Shown piece by piece: positions 32,222 to 45,994 of a DNA stretch of 64,000 bases. Origin of the DNA: Golubevia sp. BC0850 (lineage: Eukaryota; Basidiomycota; Exobasidiomycetes; Golubeviales; Golubeviaceae). The notes beneath the pieces are model-generated. The model had not been told where the DNA came from and searched no databases. It saw only the letters and a list, made by a program, of their open reading frames with translations. Position numbers and translations under genes: made by a program. The DNA lies in contig JAAVVG010000005.1 in assembly GCA_012976225.1 (NCBI GenBank), forward strand, positions 992,001 through 1,056,000, given 5' to 3'. How positions within the stretch are numbered: position 1 is the first letter of the stretch; each line of letters begins with the position of its first letter.

Positions 32222-33897
32222 TCACATTTGACTCACCTCCCAAGCTCCACTCCATTTCCTGACCATACAATCCACACCATCTTTCTCTACCCTTTTCTCC
32301 AATCCTCTATCTCTTCTAACCAAAGCCAAATCCTTTGATTGCATTCTTTTAAGAGGGCAAAAATCATTCCCTCCATCTCCTACGTAGATGATTCTTTCGA
32401 ATGAAGATCTTCCTCCATTTCGAGAGAGGAAGGCTGAGAGTTCATCACCTGTAAAGAATCAAAGAATCGAGGGGAAAAGGAGATAAAGGAAAAAACGAAA
32501 AAAAGAAAAGAAAAGAGAGATTTGAAGACGAATCGGTCAGAAGGGAAGGGGACCCCCCAAAGCATTTGATGGGATTCGGGTGAAAGGATTTCGGATTGAG
32601 AAGAACCTGAAAGGATTTTATGAGATTGAAACTTACCTTTACACATATTAGGAGAACATCCAATCTTACAAGAATGTTGATCTTTTGAATCAATTGGGAT
32701 CCTTCTGTTTAGAACTAATTTTCCTGTTGAATCAAAGGAAGCTGGATTGGTGATTACCTCTGAGAAAGTTGATGTTAGATCGTGTTTCTGAAGAAAGTGA
32801 GGGTTAGAGAGGTGAAATCGGTAGGTGTGAAAAATTCGTTAATCAGGATCCGACAAGTAGAGAGAAAGAAAGGAAGGGGGAACTCCTAGAACGCAAAAGA
32901 GATTGGAGAAAAAAGGGTTTTAATCGACCTTACCTTCAATAACAAATCAATGTATACCGAATTCGAATTACTGAGAAGTAGGAAAGTTGTATTTGGTTTT
33001 GGAGCTGCTTTTAAGGCTTTGACTGCTTTGACCATTCCTGGGTGCTACAGGAGAATGTAGAGAGATGTTAAAAGGGATTGACGAAAAAAGAAATAAATAG
33101 AAAGGACGAAAAGAAAGGGAGGAGAAAGGTGTTGTCAGAGTGCTGTGGATTTCTTCTTGGTCTTTCTATCGTTTGAAGAAGGGACGTCCTCGGCTTTCTC
33201 TTTCAGGCTTGTGCTCATAAAAGCTGGCCTACTTTGGAAAGTCTTTTTGATTCGTTCCATTTCCTTTGGATTGATGTCCAGGCTTCTTGTCTTGAAAGCT
33301 CAACCACCCTCAGCGAATTGAGATGGCTACCTCTTTCCCTCGATTCTCTCCCCATCTCTACTCTTCTGTTGAAACCACCTTTCCCTCATCAAACTCTCTT
33401 CTATTCATACATTCATCCTTGGATTTCAGGCTGCCTAAATCCAACTAGCTTTCACCATCCTCTTCCCATTGTCTCCCCTTCCTTACCCTTCTTCCCCTCT
33501 TTACTGTCCTTGTCTTACTAACCAAAGGCATTCCTCTCATCGCCTCCTCAATCTCCTCCCTCTTGACACCCTTCTCATACAATTCTACTAAAAGACTAGC
33601 ACATAGATCAGTGAATTGAACATGTGGAATCTGTTGTTTCATTTTCAATCGGAGTTCTGGTGCTAGACATTCATGGACGTAACGATCTGTGTCTTGGTCT
33701 GCTAATGACCTGAGAAATCGGTGGAAAGGAGAAGATAATGGGATGAGATGGAGGGTTGAAGAAGCAGAATGGAGGGGAAGAGAAGGATGAGGATAAGGAG
33801 AAGGAGGGATGATTGTAACTCACCAATCGAAATCGAAGACTATGAGTTGTCGATCTACTAAAGGTAATGGATTCGACGAAGGTGCTGGTGCTGGCAT
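32222..33897 (-). CDS. PHOSPHO-type HAD phosphatase
   Basis: Five exons on the minus strand: 33897-33824, 33709-33523, 33044-32934, 32787-32637 and 32448-32222 (750 nt, 249 aa). HAD motif I is VFDFDWSLADQDTDRY (nucleophile Asp plus Asp two residues later). Motif II is LLLSNSNSVYI. Motif IV is YVGDGGNDFCPLKRM. The cysteine-containing segment CKIGCSPNMCK matches the PHOSPHO1/PHOSPHO2 group, which dephosphorylates phosphocholine/phosphoethanolamine or pyridoxal phosphate. Length is right for the family. Intron 2 (478 nt) is long and carries unrelated plus-strand open frames. The stop at 32222 follows a GTGAGT, so a further 3' exon is conceivable. Confidence 0.85.
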
Positions 33898-34652
33898 GTT
33901 TGATTTGATGTCGCGTGAAGCTGAAGAGGAGAGAAGCTTTGCAAATAACACAGAACGTTGTTAACTCATGACGCGAAACACGGAAAACGCAAAAAAAGGG
34001 CCGTGTGACTCGCGAAATCGCGAGTAGCTCCTCTCTAAGCTCGGTAGTCAAGGGGTAGGATTATTCGAAAACCGATGGAAAGAGTTCTTTCTTTGAAAGG
34101 GGATGTAGAGATTCTCGTCTTGGGATTCTTTCTAGAGGCGGACTCCCCTTCTTTCACGGTGACACGGACCCTATCTTTGGAACACTCGCCTAATTCGACA
34201 TGTTAAGCTGATGGAATTTCATTGGAATCTCTTTCTTCTCTTTTGTATCATAACATCAACTTATCCTTTATTCTAAGTTCCATAGATTTGATCTCACTTG
34301 TATCATGAGTGGAACTAATGGAACAGTTCCAGGTGAGTGAGCTAAAGGGTTGGTAAAGCGGGAGGCAAAGAGAGAAGGTTGGGACCTCCACTAAGTCTAA
34401 ACCGCTGAGTTCAGGCCACAAATAGCGTGGGCGAAGGATGTAAATGGGATGAAAATGGGGTTTTGAAAGAGTGAGAGAAGACATTCAAATCATGTAAAGA
34501 AGGAGAAGGAATTGGAAATCGACAATTTATAAGAGAGGGAGTACCGGGGCCCCTTTGCTGATAACCCTTCTCATCCTTCTCTCTCTCCCTGCTCCTTCCC
34601 TCTTCCCTTCCCACCCACCACCTCCCTCAATTCGTCTTTTCCACTTTCCATT
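33898..34652. promoter_or_regulatory. Divergent promoter between HAD phosphatase and OSBP genes
   Basis: Both genes read outward. Leader-like CT-rich sequence lies before each ATG. No TATA box or binding site could be singled out. Confidence 0.3.
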
Positions 34653-37600
34653 ATGTCATTCCTACCTCGGCTTCGATCGATCTCCTCTTCATCCAAACAA
34701 ACTCCTTCTCAATCACCTTCGCCTGCACCTCCAACCGATGACGATGAATCTGCTCTTCCCTCATCTTCCCATTCCAATTCCTTCTCTTTCCCAAATCGTA
34801 AAATCGGTACTGGACCAACTCGACCTCAATCGACTCCACCAATCCAACATCGAAACCAACATACAACTTCTTCTTCATCATCAACCACAAACTCAACTTC
34901 CTCTTCTCGACCCTCTCAATCTCGTCGTTCCAATTCGAACACATCTCCATTTCCACTAACAAACATCAAACCTTCATCTTCAACAACTACAACTGCTGGT
35001 TCGAATCTGATTTCACCAATTCCAAAACGTAATTTTGGACCACCACCTTCATCTTTTCAACCACCACAAACTACACCTCCTTCCATCAATTTACAACCTT
35101 CATCTAAAACTTCAACTCCAACTTTACCTCCATTAACTCAAATCTCTTCCACTCAATCTTCTTATTCCAACAAATCGGATCAAAATTATTACCCTTCACC
35201 TAATTCGGTTGGGAACGAAATGGATTTGATTCGGGCTCCAACTCCTACAGTGAATGATGCCGTTTATAGTTTCAAATTGTTGGATGCTTTGAGGAAAGGT
35301 GAGTAGTTGGGGATTTGGATGTGAGAAGAGGAGTGGAGAGTGAGGTAGAGGATGGCAGAGATCCGGTCGGAGGGAGAGAGTGCTGCGTGTGGGTCAGGGA
35401 GGAGGGTAGTGGCTGAGTCAGGCCAAGACGAGTGGGGATCGAGAACATAGAATGCTAGGGAGAGCCATGTTCGAAACAGAAAGGACAGGATCCGAGAGGG
35501 AGCCGCGCTCGCCATGGAGAGTCAGTCAAGAGGGGAAACTATGTGGAGAAGAGAGATAGATAAAGGAGATCGACTTTCTCTCCCCCTTTCCACTTGATCT
35601 TCCAATTAGGTCACAAATCAGAAGTTATTTGCCATTGAACGTGCTCTCCACTCTCATGCGTTGATGAGACTGAAACGAGCAGGGGCCTCTCATCAACCAT
35701 TCCTTTCTCTCCTTCAATTTGTCATCCCATCACCTCTTCCACCTGTCTCTCTCAACCCTTCTCCATTTCCGATACTAACCTATCCGATCTCACTCCTTTC
35801 TGATTTCCAGGCGACGCAACAACTCTCTCCCCATTCCTGCAAAAACTAGATCTGAATCCCACCAAACCGATTCCGGAACTCATTTCTCCATTGCATCTTG
35901 CCATCAGATGTTCTGAATTTTCAACCATTCAACTCTTACTTCAATCCCCAAAAATTTCACCAAACATTGTGGATTCGATTACAGGTAACACTCCTTTACA
36001 TCTTGCAGCTTCGATTCCTAGAATTGATGCTTTGGAATTGTTGTTGGCGAGAGAAGATGTTGATGATACGATCAAGAACTTTGATGGACTGGACTGTATG
36101 GGAGTAGCCAATGGTGGGGAAGTTGGGGGAAGGATACAAGGTGAGTGTCGGTAGAAGGAGAGACCAGATCTTGAGGCATGTGCAAAAGGAAGTTGACTGA
36201 CCGACTTCTTTCTGCTTGATTCACAACATCCAGTCTCAAGAGCTGAATTCAACATGCACTTCTTAGGACTTTTAAGTGATTATGAGAAATCTTCAACTTC
36301 TTCCGATCAAGCTTCTCAAGCGATTTATCAATTCTTATCATCACCACGTCATTCGATTATCGATTTCAATGCTCAATCCGATTCTGGAACTACACTTTTA
36401 CACGAAGCTGTCAAAAGAAAAGATACTTCCATGATTGAATTTGTGATGAAAAAAGGAGGAGATGTTTTCGTTAGAGATAGGAAAGGAAGAGGTTTGTTAG
36501 AAGGTTGTAAAGATGAAAAAGTTAGAGCTTTGATTCGTCAATTTTCAAATTCAGATCCAACTTTAGCAAATCAATCTTTAGCTTCAAGTCAACCACCAAC
36601 TTTTAGAGGTTACATGGGAAAATGGACCAATTTAGCTGGAGGTTATAAAACCAGATGGTTCGTTTTGGAAAATGGAGTACTTTCATACTATCATTCTCAA
36701 GAAGAAGAAGGGAAACAGAGTAGAGGATCTATTAATATGAGATTTGCAGAAGTTAGAGCTGATGGGAATGATAAACATAGATTTGAAGTCGTTTCGGAAA
36801 TCGCTTCTTCTGGTTCTTCAAGTTTTAGTGGGAAAATTGGCAGATCTGGTGGTGAAAGAGAAACGAAACTTTATTTGAAAGGAAATCATCCGGTGGAAAG
36901 AGCTAGATGGGTTCAACTTTTAAATCGTACTAGAGAACATTTCAAACTGGAAAGAACTCAAAGTAGAGAATCTTCTCAAGGGAATAATGGAGTTCAAGGA
37001 AAGAATCACTATGGTAGTCAAAATCCTTCTGCTGCTAACTCTACCTCTAATCTTTTGAACAATGTTAATTCGGGAACTTCTACTGGAACTACGTCTGCTG
37101 CACCTTCAATTTCTAGAGCTTCTTCTTTACTCGGAGCTCCAAGTGCTGGGATCCCATCTATGGTTGGTGTTCCACAATCTGCAACTCCTCAAAACATTCC
37201 TACTTCTTCAAAATCAAGTCTTAGAGGTGGAATGGGTGGAATGTCGGATTCTTACGGTGCTAATCGATCACCTTCAATTCTTTCTAGAAATGATGGAGAT
37301 CATTCTTCTCCTAGCTCTGAGAAGGAAGGTTTCGATCTAAATGAAACCATGGAATCAAAAATCCCTTATAAAGATCAACATAAATTGATTGAGAATTCTT
37401 TGAAGAAACAAGTGGAATTGAGTTTGCAATTGGTTGAAAGCGTTCTAGGTTCTAATAAGGTTAATGGAAATAACTTGAACGTTTCTTCTTCATCTTCAAT
37501 TTCTTCATCATCATCAATCTCGAATGTCACTTCTTCGAACGATGCAGCAGCTCTTCATGCCTTAGCTTCATCTCTTCAATCAACTTCAAGTCTTTTGAAT

Positions 37601-39802
37601 CAACATGTTTCTATTGCTCAAAGTAGAGAATCTTATCTTCAACGAAGATGGGAGCAAGAGATTCGAGCAAAGACTCTTTGGGAAGAGAACATGTTAGTTT
37701 TGGTCAAGCAACATAATGACATGGAGGAGAAACTTCGAGAATCAATGCAAGAGAACTTTAGAAAGAAGAAGGCTTTGAGAGAAGTCAGACAGACTTTTGG
37801 TAGCACTCCTGGAAGTGGTGGAATGAATAGTCCAATCCAACCTTCGAGATCTGGTACCGTTACAGAAGAATTTTCAACTCCTGTTGGAAGTTTAGCTGCT
37901 AGAAGAGCTGGAGGTGAACATCAAGAATTAGCCAAGTCTTTGAGAATTCAAGATGCTCCTTTACCGGATTATCAACCTCTAGTTGGAGTTTCAGACGACA
38001 CCAATCAAGAATTAGAAAAGTCGGAACTAGAAAACGAAGAGGAATATGAAGAAGATGATTTCTTTGACGCCATTGAAAATGGAGATTTACCAGGTTTGAA
38101 AATCCAAACCCCTCTAATTGAAAATCCAAAAGAATCAGATTGGCCAGAAGATTTCGATCAATCAATTGTAGAAGAAGCAGAAATCGCACCATACAGAAGG
38201 GTTAGAACCAACTTACCTTTAGGAAAAGATGATAGACCAAGTGTTTCTCTTTGGGCGATTTTGAAAAACAACATAGGAAAAGATTTAACCAAGATTAGTT
38301 TCCCAGTTAGTTTTAATGAACCAACTAGTATGTTACAAAGAATGGCTGAAGATATGGAATTCTCTGAATGTTTGGATACCGCCAGTTTACAAAAGGAAAG
38401 TGGACTTAGAACTGCTTTCGTGGCTGCTTTTGCTATGAGTAATTATAGTAGTACTATTGGTAGAGTTGCTAAACCTTTTAATCCACTTTTGGGTGAAACT
38501 TTTGAATATGCTAGATTGGATAAACATTATAGATATGTTAGTGAACAAGTTAGTCATCATCCTCCTATCAGTGCTTGTCATGCTCAGAGTCCATGTTGGG
38601 AATATATGGGTTGTGTAGATGCTAAGTGAGTATCGAGGAGTTGAACTCGAATGGTGGGAGAGAGATAGAGAGTCGATTGTAGGGCTGACACATTCTCCTC
38701 TTTTTCATTCCCCTCACAGATCCAAATTCTTGGGAAGAACTTTTGAGATTCGACCCACTGGAGTAGCTCACGTCAAGCTAAAAGTCCCAACAGAAACAGC
38801 TCCACAACTTCCAATAGCTCAAGGTTCAGATGGTAAAAGAGTTGAAGAACATTTCTCTTGGAATAAAGTCACTACCAGTGTCTCTGGTTTCATAGTTGGA
38901 TCTCCAACTATCGATCACGTTGGTGATATGATTGTAACCAACCATGCTTCTGGAGAAAAATGTACTTTGACTTTCAAACCTAGAGGTTGGAGAGGAAAAG
39001 ACGCTTTTGAAATCAAAGGTGCAGTTCATGATAAAGATGGAAAGAAATCTTGGGATATCGCTGGAAGATGGAATTCTCAATTGGTCGCTAGGAAATGTGG
39101 AAATGGGAAAGAGGAATTAAATCCTGATGAAGAAATTAATAGTACTGGTCCTCAAGTCACTGAAGCTGGGAAAGAGAAAGAAGGAATCATCGATGATGAA
39201 TACGTTCTTCTTTGGAAGAATAGTCATAAGCCTCAAACTCCTTTCGTAAGTTCTGGAGAAATCGAGATCTGTTACCTCTTCTTTCTTTGCCTTTACTGAC
39301 TCCGTGTTCTTTTCTTTTCTACTCTTCTCTTTTTCTCTTTCCCCTCCTCCCCACTCAGAATCTAACTCCTTTCGCCATCACCTTAAACAATCTAACCACA
39401 GATCTGCGACCATGGTTAGCTCCAACTGATTGTCGTCTAAGACCTGATCTAGCCGCTTTCGAATCAGGTAGATTCGATGATGCAAATGGTTTAAAAGCTG
39501 GTTTAGAAAACGTTCAAAGAGAGACTAGAAAGAAGAGAGAAACTGGAGAATTAAGACCTCATAAACCAAGATGGTTTCAAGCTTCTATCGATCCTGACAC
39601 TCAAGAACAAATCTGGCAACCTTTGATGGGTCAATTCAAACAGAAACCTGAGATTCAAACTCCAGAATATTGGCTCGAAAGAGGTAGAGTTGGGAAAGCT
39701 AAACTTTTGAATTTGAAAAATGGGAAAGATGAAAAGGTTGATTGGAATGATTGTGATCATATCTTTGGATCTTATGAAGCTCCTGAACCTACCGCTCATT
39801 AA
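34653..39802 (+). CDS. Oxysterol-binding protein, Osh1/Swh1-like (ankyrin-PH-FFAT-ORD)
   Basis: Five exons: 34653-35298, 35811-36140, 36234-38625, 38720-39245 and 39359-39802 (4338 nt, 1445 aa). Residues 1-215 are Ser/Thr/Pro-rich and disordered. Ankyrin repeats follow (TPLHLAASIPRIDALELLL, TTLLHEAVKRKDTSMIEFV), to about 420. A PH domain begins YMGKWTNLAGGYKTRWFVLENG (about 450-555). Ser/Asn linkers and a coiled region come next, then a FFAT-like motif EEDDFFDAIE (about 930) for VAP binding. The ORD runs from about 985 with the signature EQVSHHPPISA near 1095, and ends ...CDHIFGSYEAPEPTAH. Such proteins exchange sterol and PI4P at ER-Golgi or nucleus-vacuole contacts. The domain set is that of yeast Osh1. 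Intron 1 is 512 nt. Confidence 0.95.
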
Positions 39803-40210
39803 TCGATTTCAAAGGCCTTCAGGAATTCTCTTGATCCTTCAAATTCATTTCCTGTAATAAGATCATCTTCAAATGTCAACGTCCTGCTTTTTAAACCAAG
39901 ATCGACCTCTCTTCCTCTTCTCCCTCTCTTTACCTCGCACTCTAAAGTATCTTTCTCATAACAAAATCAAAATTTAAGGTCAATATAGCTCAACCAATCT
40001 CAAGACCCTCAAGATCCATCGAAGAACAAGAATCAAGCTCTCTGAAAACTTTGTAAATAGGCCCCCACTCCTTTCCACCGTCAAGACCGCCAAGCTACCT
40101 TGGCTCCTCTCTTCACTTCAACTTGTCAATATCCTCTACATTGTTAACTCACCTTTTCCCGTCCACTCAGTCGCCATCGAAATACTCGCACATAACTCTT
40201 GGTTGAATCC

Positions 40211-40259
<49 letters not shown>

Positions 40260-41208
40260 CTTTAATTTTCTTTCGACTTTCTCTTTTTTTATCGCCTTCA
40301 ATATACCAGATCTCTTTATTTACCAACCTTGAAAAAACGAAAAAGAAAGAAGATTCTTAAAAAAAAAGGTGGTGACACTTAGTTTTGTTTCGCTGCCCCC
40401 CCCCCTTCCCTCCCCCTTCCCTCGTTTTGTTAAGTAGTTAAAGTTTGTTTCTCTTGTCAAATATTGATCTCCTGTTTTCTGAATTCTCTGCAAAATTGTG
40501 TCTTCGTCTTGGGTGCGTTGGTATCTATAGCTTGAAGAAGAAAGAGGTGGCGAGAGGTCTTCATTATCATTGATTGCCATGGATGGATCTCGTGGGTTGC
40601 CAACAGCTAGTCGCCTTCCCTCCTCGGTCTCTCGAGTACTTCCAGTGAGATCAAGGACTTAGAACAGGAGAAGATCAGGTCGATCAGTTTGGAGGAGAAG
40701 AAGAAGGGATAGTTTTCAAGAACTTTCTCAACCTGCTCGTTGTTCGACCCCTATTTACTAATACCCTCCCCCACCTGGGCTCTTCCCTTCTTCTTTCCGC
40801 CACCTGTGGAGTCAAACGGAAAAGAAGGCATCCAGCCAAGCCGACCTTGTTTGTTATGATCGTGTTGTCTGCCGAAATCTCACAGAATCAAAAGACGAAT
40901 GGCGCTAACACAAGGCACCACCACCTCTAATCTCCTCTCCTTCCCTCGCTTCTCTCTTTCCCCCGCAATTTCGAAAAAGACTACTTAAGTGAGTTTTCCC
41001 TATGGAGTTTGTGTATTCCTTCCCCCTATTCTTCTCTTTCTTTAGGCTCTCTTCTTTACTTCCTTCCTCGTTTCTTTCCCATCCGACTTTTCTTCTTTAA
41101 CGAAACCCTCACACGACCTGACGACATCTCTTAACGAATCATCTCCACAACCTTCAACCCCTAACGAACCTCAATTCATCTACACAACCAATCCATCAAT
41201 CGCCAAAG
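39803..41208. other. Intergenic region with (CT)n tract and poly-C run
   Basis: About 1.4 kb without a supported gene. It contains an uninterrupted CT repeat (about 40214-40254), a run of ten C (40396-40405) and a long pyrimidine-rich leader running to the esterase ATG. Short open frames here are repeat-derived. Confidence 0.4.
40214..40254 (+). repeat. (CT)n microsatellite
   Basis: About 20 CT units without interruption. Confidence 0.85.
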
Positions 41209-43725
41209 ATGAAATGGAGACAATCTTTATCGCAAGATGAGGATCTCGAGAAGAGGCTTAACGAGAACGATCCTCTGCTTCCAAAGAGAAAGTCCTCATG
41301 CCCTCCACCTTCTTCAACCCGTTCTTACAAGAAAGTTACCTCGTTCTTCAGCGTCATCGGAATGTTAACTCTCTTGAACGTCTTCTTCTTATCCAATACG
41401 ATGTTCTCCGTCATTCCGGAAAATGGATTCTTCAAGAACTTGGCTTTCAATGGTCCTCCAGCGGTCATGCATGATGGAAAGATCATCAAAGGAGTCGTTT
41501 TGGATGACAATCAAGAGGCTTGGTATGGTAAGTGCTTTTTTCAGCGAGGAGAGAGAGCAGGTGAGGCTGCGTCCTCCGAAACTTCGACTACTAACCTTTC
41601 GTCGTCTCTGCCCACCTCTCCTTCTCTACATCAGGAATCAGATACGCTGAGCCTCCAGTCGGAGATCTCAGATGGGCAGCTCCTAAACCAATCACAAAGA
41701 CAAGTACCGCCACCTCAAGACTCCAGAATCTCAAAAAAGGACCTGTCTGTCCACAATCTGGTGACACCTCTGGTCAATCAGAGGACTGTCTATTCATCAA
41801 CATTCAAAGACCAAGGAGATATCCTCTAGAACCTAAGAAGCGTGTGGTCATCTTCTTCCATGGAGGTGGATTTCAAGGTGGCTCCGGTTCTTCCGTTGAT
41901 CCTTCTGAATTCATCAAGCTCTCTCAACTACATGGAAATGACGTGATTGTGGCTACTATCAACTATCGTCTTGGAGCTCTTGGTTTCTTGGCTTCTTCTG
42001 AGCTGGAAACTTTGACTGATGAGACTGTCATCATGGACGAAGATAACGCTGCGGTTCCAGGAGTCAAGTTCAACAGAGGATTCTTGGATCAGAAAGAAGC
42101 TATTAGTTGGGTCTATCGTAACATTGATGTCTTTGGAGGGGACAAGACTCGTATTAGTATCTGGGGTCAGTCGGCTGGGTAAGTTTCTCTCCCAGCTGTG
42201 TCAAGAATTTGACGTTTCACTTATCCTTCTCGCTTCGCTCTTTCTCATCTTTCCAGCGCCTTCGGGGTAGGAGCTCAATTGTTGGGTGCCTACAACGGCT
42301 CAACCTCCCTTTCAAATGCCTCCACTCCAGATTCGGATGCTATTCCATCACCTCTGTTCAGGGGTGCTATTCTACAGTCTGGAGCTCCAGGTGAGTTCTT
42401 GAAAGATGCTGGAAGCGTCGTCTTCTCGTCCCGCTAAGGTTCTACTTCTCCTTCCGACTTTTTTTCTCTCAGGTGGAGTCCCCATTGTAGCCCCCTCGGA
42501 CAAAGATGCGATGTACGAACGATTCTTAAAGGCCGTCGATTGTCAGAAATACGAAGGAGCAACTCGAAGATTGGCTTGTCTTCGAAAGAAGCACCTAGAC
42601 AAGATCCTAACAGCCTCGATCGCAGAACAAGATCGAGCCGATCAGAGAAATGGAATCGCTTTCGAACATGGAGCTTATCCATGGACTGGAGTTCTGGATG
42701 GAGGTCCAGCTAAGGACGGATTCTTCTCTGATTATCCTGGAAACGTTTTAAGAAAGGGGGAATTTGTTGATGTCGCAATCCTAAATGGTAACAACGAAGA
42801 CGAAGGGTGAGTCATCAAATGCTCCAGAGGAAGCCTCGTTTGGGAGAGAGCATGCTTGAACTGATCTTGAAACCCTTGCCTATTCGTTTTCAGAACTCAT
42901 TTCGCGCCAACTGATCTACAAGATCCAAGAGATTTGAAATATTGGTTCGAACCAACTTGGCAATTCAAGCCTTTCTCCAAGGCTAGTAACGTGACTTATG
43001 AAACGATTGCCAACAAGTTTTACAAAGACATTCCAAGGGAAGGTTCACCTTACGATCCAAGGGGAGCTGCACCGACCGATCGTCTCTTTAGTGGTGCTAG
43101 AAACCAGTTCAAGGTATGTCATCACGATATTCCAACATTTCCTCTCTATCGCTCATCTGCTTCCTCTTTCTTCTTCCCCTTCTCCAGAGAGCCGCCTCCA
43201 TGTATGGAGATCTTAGATTCCACTCAGCACGTCGACTTTTTCTGGAACAGTTCATCGCAAAGGACTCTTCTTCCTACAATTCAGCTTTCACCTATCTATA
43301 CTCTTACAAGGATCCAGGTCGTCAACCAGATGAAGGAACTCCTCATGGAGCTGATCTAGATTGTGTTTGGCAATCGACCAAGTCTAACAAAGCTTGTCCT
43401 CAGATGGCTCAATATTGGATCAACTTCATCAACTCTAAGAACCCAAATGCAAGAGGTCAAAGTGAGTACGCTGAAGGAGAGATTTTGGCAGGATTCGGCA
43501 TTTGGAAAGCGACACCGAGAAGAAGTGGCTGAATCTCATTTCCCCTACTCTTTTCCTCACATCTTTCTCTCTTACTCTTGAACAGTGAACTGGCCAGCAT
43601 ACTCTCTACCAGAACGTAAAATGCTCGAATTCTCTGATAAGATCGAAGAGATCTCAGACACTTATCGTGCAGCAGAGATGGAGTTCCTGAACACGCCTGA
43701 AGTCATTGATAACACTGGAAGATAA
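41209..43725 (+). CDS. Type B carboxylesterase/lipase, membrane-anchored
   Basis: Seven exons: 41209-41527, 41635-42178, 42257-42390, 42473-42806, 42894-43113, 43188-43461 and 43586-43725 (1965 nt, 654 aa). A basic cytosolic N-terminus (EKRLNENDPLLPKRK) is followed by one hydrophobic span (VIGMLTLLNVFFLS), so a type II orientation with a lumenal or extracellular catalytic domain is likely. The alpha/beta-hydrolase core shows GIRYAEPPVGDLRW, SEDCLFINI, VVIFFHGGGF (oxyanion hole), the nucleophile elbow GQSAG (split by intron 2), the acid in GNNEDEGTHF and the catalytic His in TPHGADLDCVW. Family members hydrolyse carboxylic esters; the natural substrate cannot be told. Secreted lipases of this family lack the N-terminal anchor. 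Confidence 0.9.
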
Positions 43726-44743
43726 GAAGGCCTTGCAAGCTCTCTTTCTTCGGTCCTTGCTTTCAATCTTTTAATGAGTCCAATTATCTCCACCGCTTCA
43801 GTTGCTCGTCCTCAGTTCTCTGTTTGTTGTACCTCTATCTCAGCTCCTTTGCTACTCATTAATGCCCACTCTTGCCTCATTTATGTGATCTTCCCCCCTG
43901 AACAATGAAATCTCTTCTCTTCTCTTTGTCTTCTCTTGGACAGTTGCTTGCGGTGGTAGTAGATCATCCGATCTTTCGTGATTGATGCAACTTCGACTGT
44001 TTCTGTCTGGAAGGTTATCGAGGGTGCTAGCTCATGGATGGACTACAGCAGAATGGGGAGACACTGAGAAGAGAGGCTCTATTGAAATTGATGTGCAGGA
44101 TACAGTACAATGGCTTCGACAATCGGAGGAACCCATCTAGGGAGACGACTTCCAGAGGCCAGCAGCTTCTTCTCTGGGTCTGATCGAAGAGCTTTGAGGC
44201 CTCCAAGCTCTGCTTTCCCGTGATCTTCTGAGTCGGTTGAGATCATTGCGTTGCTCCATCAGGCCAGCAGGAGAAGAAGGAAACAGACGACGAAATGATA
44301 TCTGGAAGACCTCCTAGCTAATCTCTGTGTCCTCTTCACCTCCTTCCGCACCTGATTGATTTTCATTTGATCATCATCCATTAACAGACGAGAACCATCA
44401 GTCTTTCCTATGATTGACATCCGAAGAGAGGATCTTTCTTGTCACCTCCTCTCCAATTCGCCTGTTAGAACCTCCTTGCGCAATCTTCTCCTAGCCTAGC
44501 CAATCGAACAACGAGAGAGCTTATCAATTGAGCATTCAGTGAGCAGCATCAATCGCCACTCAGAGTATAAGCGAGCTCAATTTGCCATTTGGATGGACCT
44601 CTCCCTCTGCTCATCTACCTCTTACCTCCACTACTCACTATGCTCTTCTCACAGATATCATGATGAGTTCACTTGAATCTACTGGTTATCCATCATCCTC
44701 TGCTTTGCCCTTCAAATCCTCCCACCCTTCAGCATCCCTAATT
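43726..44743. other. Intergenic, no gene seen
   Basis: About 1 kb between the esterase and a decayed minus-strand fragment. Open frames are short and without domains. Confidence 0.3.
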
Positions 44744-45179
44744 TCAAATTTGGGTCGGCTTCTTCTTGTGCTTTTTGTCGAATGCAATGCTCCTGTATTC
44801 GACTTCCCTCTCTGCTTTCCTGAGGTGTGAATTGGAATCATAGCTAGATTGAAATGATTTGAGCGTTGGAAGATGGGGATTGAGATCTTGAGAGTCAGAG
44901 GAGAAAAAATATCTTCTTCTTCTTGACCATCGCACTCTTCCCATCTTTCGCAAACGCCTAGCTTTTCTGTCTCAATTGGAACAGATTCTTATCTTTAACC
45001 AGGCGTGTAGATTTGGGTCGACTAGCTAGGGTGAGTTTAGCTATAGTGGTCAAAACCGCTTCTGTATCGGCCCAGTCCCGGATAGGCTCCACGATTAGAG
45101 GCACAAGGTCTTCAGGTAGATTAGCGGAGTTGACTGGGTTCCTCTTGCCCAAGCTCTGATTAGCGAGTTTCTGATCCAT
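44744..45179 (-). pseudogene. Family copy E: N-terminal F-box-like fragment
   Basis: An ATG at 45179 (minus) opens 73 codons. They read MDQKLANQS..., then LPEDLVPLIVEPIRDWADTEAV and IAKLTLASRPKSTRL, an F-box-like start. The same arrangement, with stops, begins the 56.5-kb copy (MDQQVAS...LIEDLIPPIVEKI). The LRR part found in the other copies does not follow, so this is a 3'-truncated member. A second short frame to 44744 (SSDSQDLNPHLPTLKSF) may be a residual exon. It could still be expressed as a small protein. Confidence 0.45.
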
Positions 45180-45994
45180 GATTCAAATTCTGAGTGGGAG
45201 AAGAACGAAAGAAAAGGAAGAGTCAGATGACTCAGATCTAAGCTTGCAAGCGTCTTGTTCTGGATGGTTCCAGAGCTGAATTATTCTGAAAGATAGTTAC
45301 GTACTGAATGCCCTCGGCTGGGAAATGGGAGATGAAAGAGATTAGAGCTGGACTTTGAGCGAAGGCCAGCGAGCAGCGAAAGCGCATTAGAAAGTAAGAA
45401 TCTTGTTTCTTGAGTCAGAACTCACCTCTGGTTCCTTGAAACTGTTAGAAAAGACGAAACTACCTTGAAGCTGGGGGGCTGATTGTAAAGGAGGCTATCG
45501 AAATGGGGCCGAGAGTGATTGAAAGAAAGAGAATGAGTTGCTGGTGCTGAAGAGTTGGGAACACCTCGACTGAGACGCTCTCCTACTTACCAGCAAAAAG
45601 TTGTTAGGTTTACTTGACTAATTTATTTGAATAGAAGAAAAGAGAGAAAGGTTGGAAAGATGAAAGATTAAGGTTTTCTGGATTGGCGTTATCAGCTTCG
45701 GCTCTCTCCTCGGTGCTGCCCTTGTAATCGATCGACATCCATAGGGGAGTTGCATCACTGATTGCCATCCCCATTTGATTCAATTCCATTCTATTCTGAT
45801 TTGAGAGGCAACAATCATACGGCCAATCATCAAACCAGAAGAGAGAAGAGAGAAGAGGGAGCAGGTGATTCACCCACCATTCAGCAATCCACTCAACCTT
45901 CCTGCTAGATAGCCGATCTCGTTCTAGCTCTACTCCTCTGATTTTCTATTCAATCCTTCTTTGAACCCTCTGATAACGACTTATAATCCTTCAA
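45180..45994. promoter_or_regulatory. Upstream region of the adenylate cyclase gene
   Basis: About 0.8 kb with no supported gene. It ends in a CT-rich leader just before the ATG at 45995. Confidence 0.3.

Noticed and set aside
32005-32262. Open frames rich in Arg-Glu and Ser-Leu repeats over the GA tract
   Set aside because: Pure consequence of the microsatellite; no start context or domain.
33234-33521. Plus-strand ORF in the long intron of the HAD phosphatase
   Set aside because: Low-complexity Ser/Leu/Pro frame typical of antisense CT-rich introns here.
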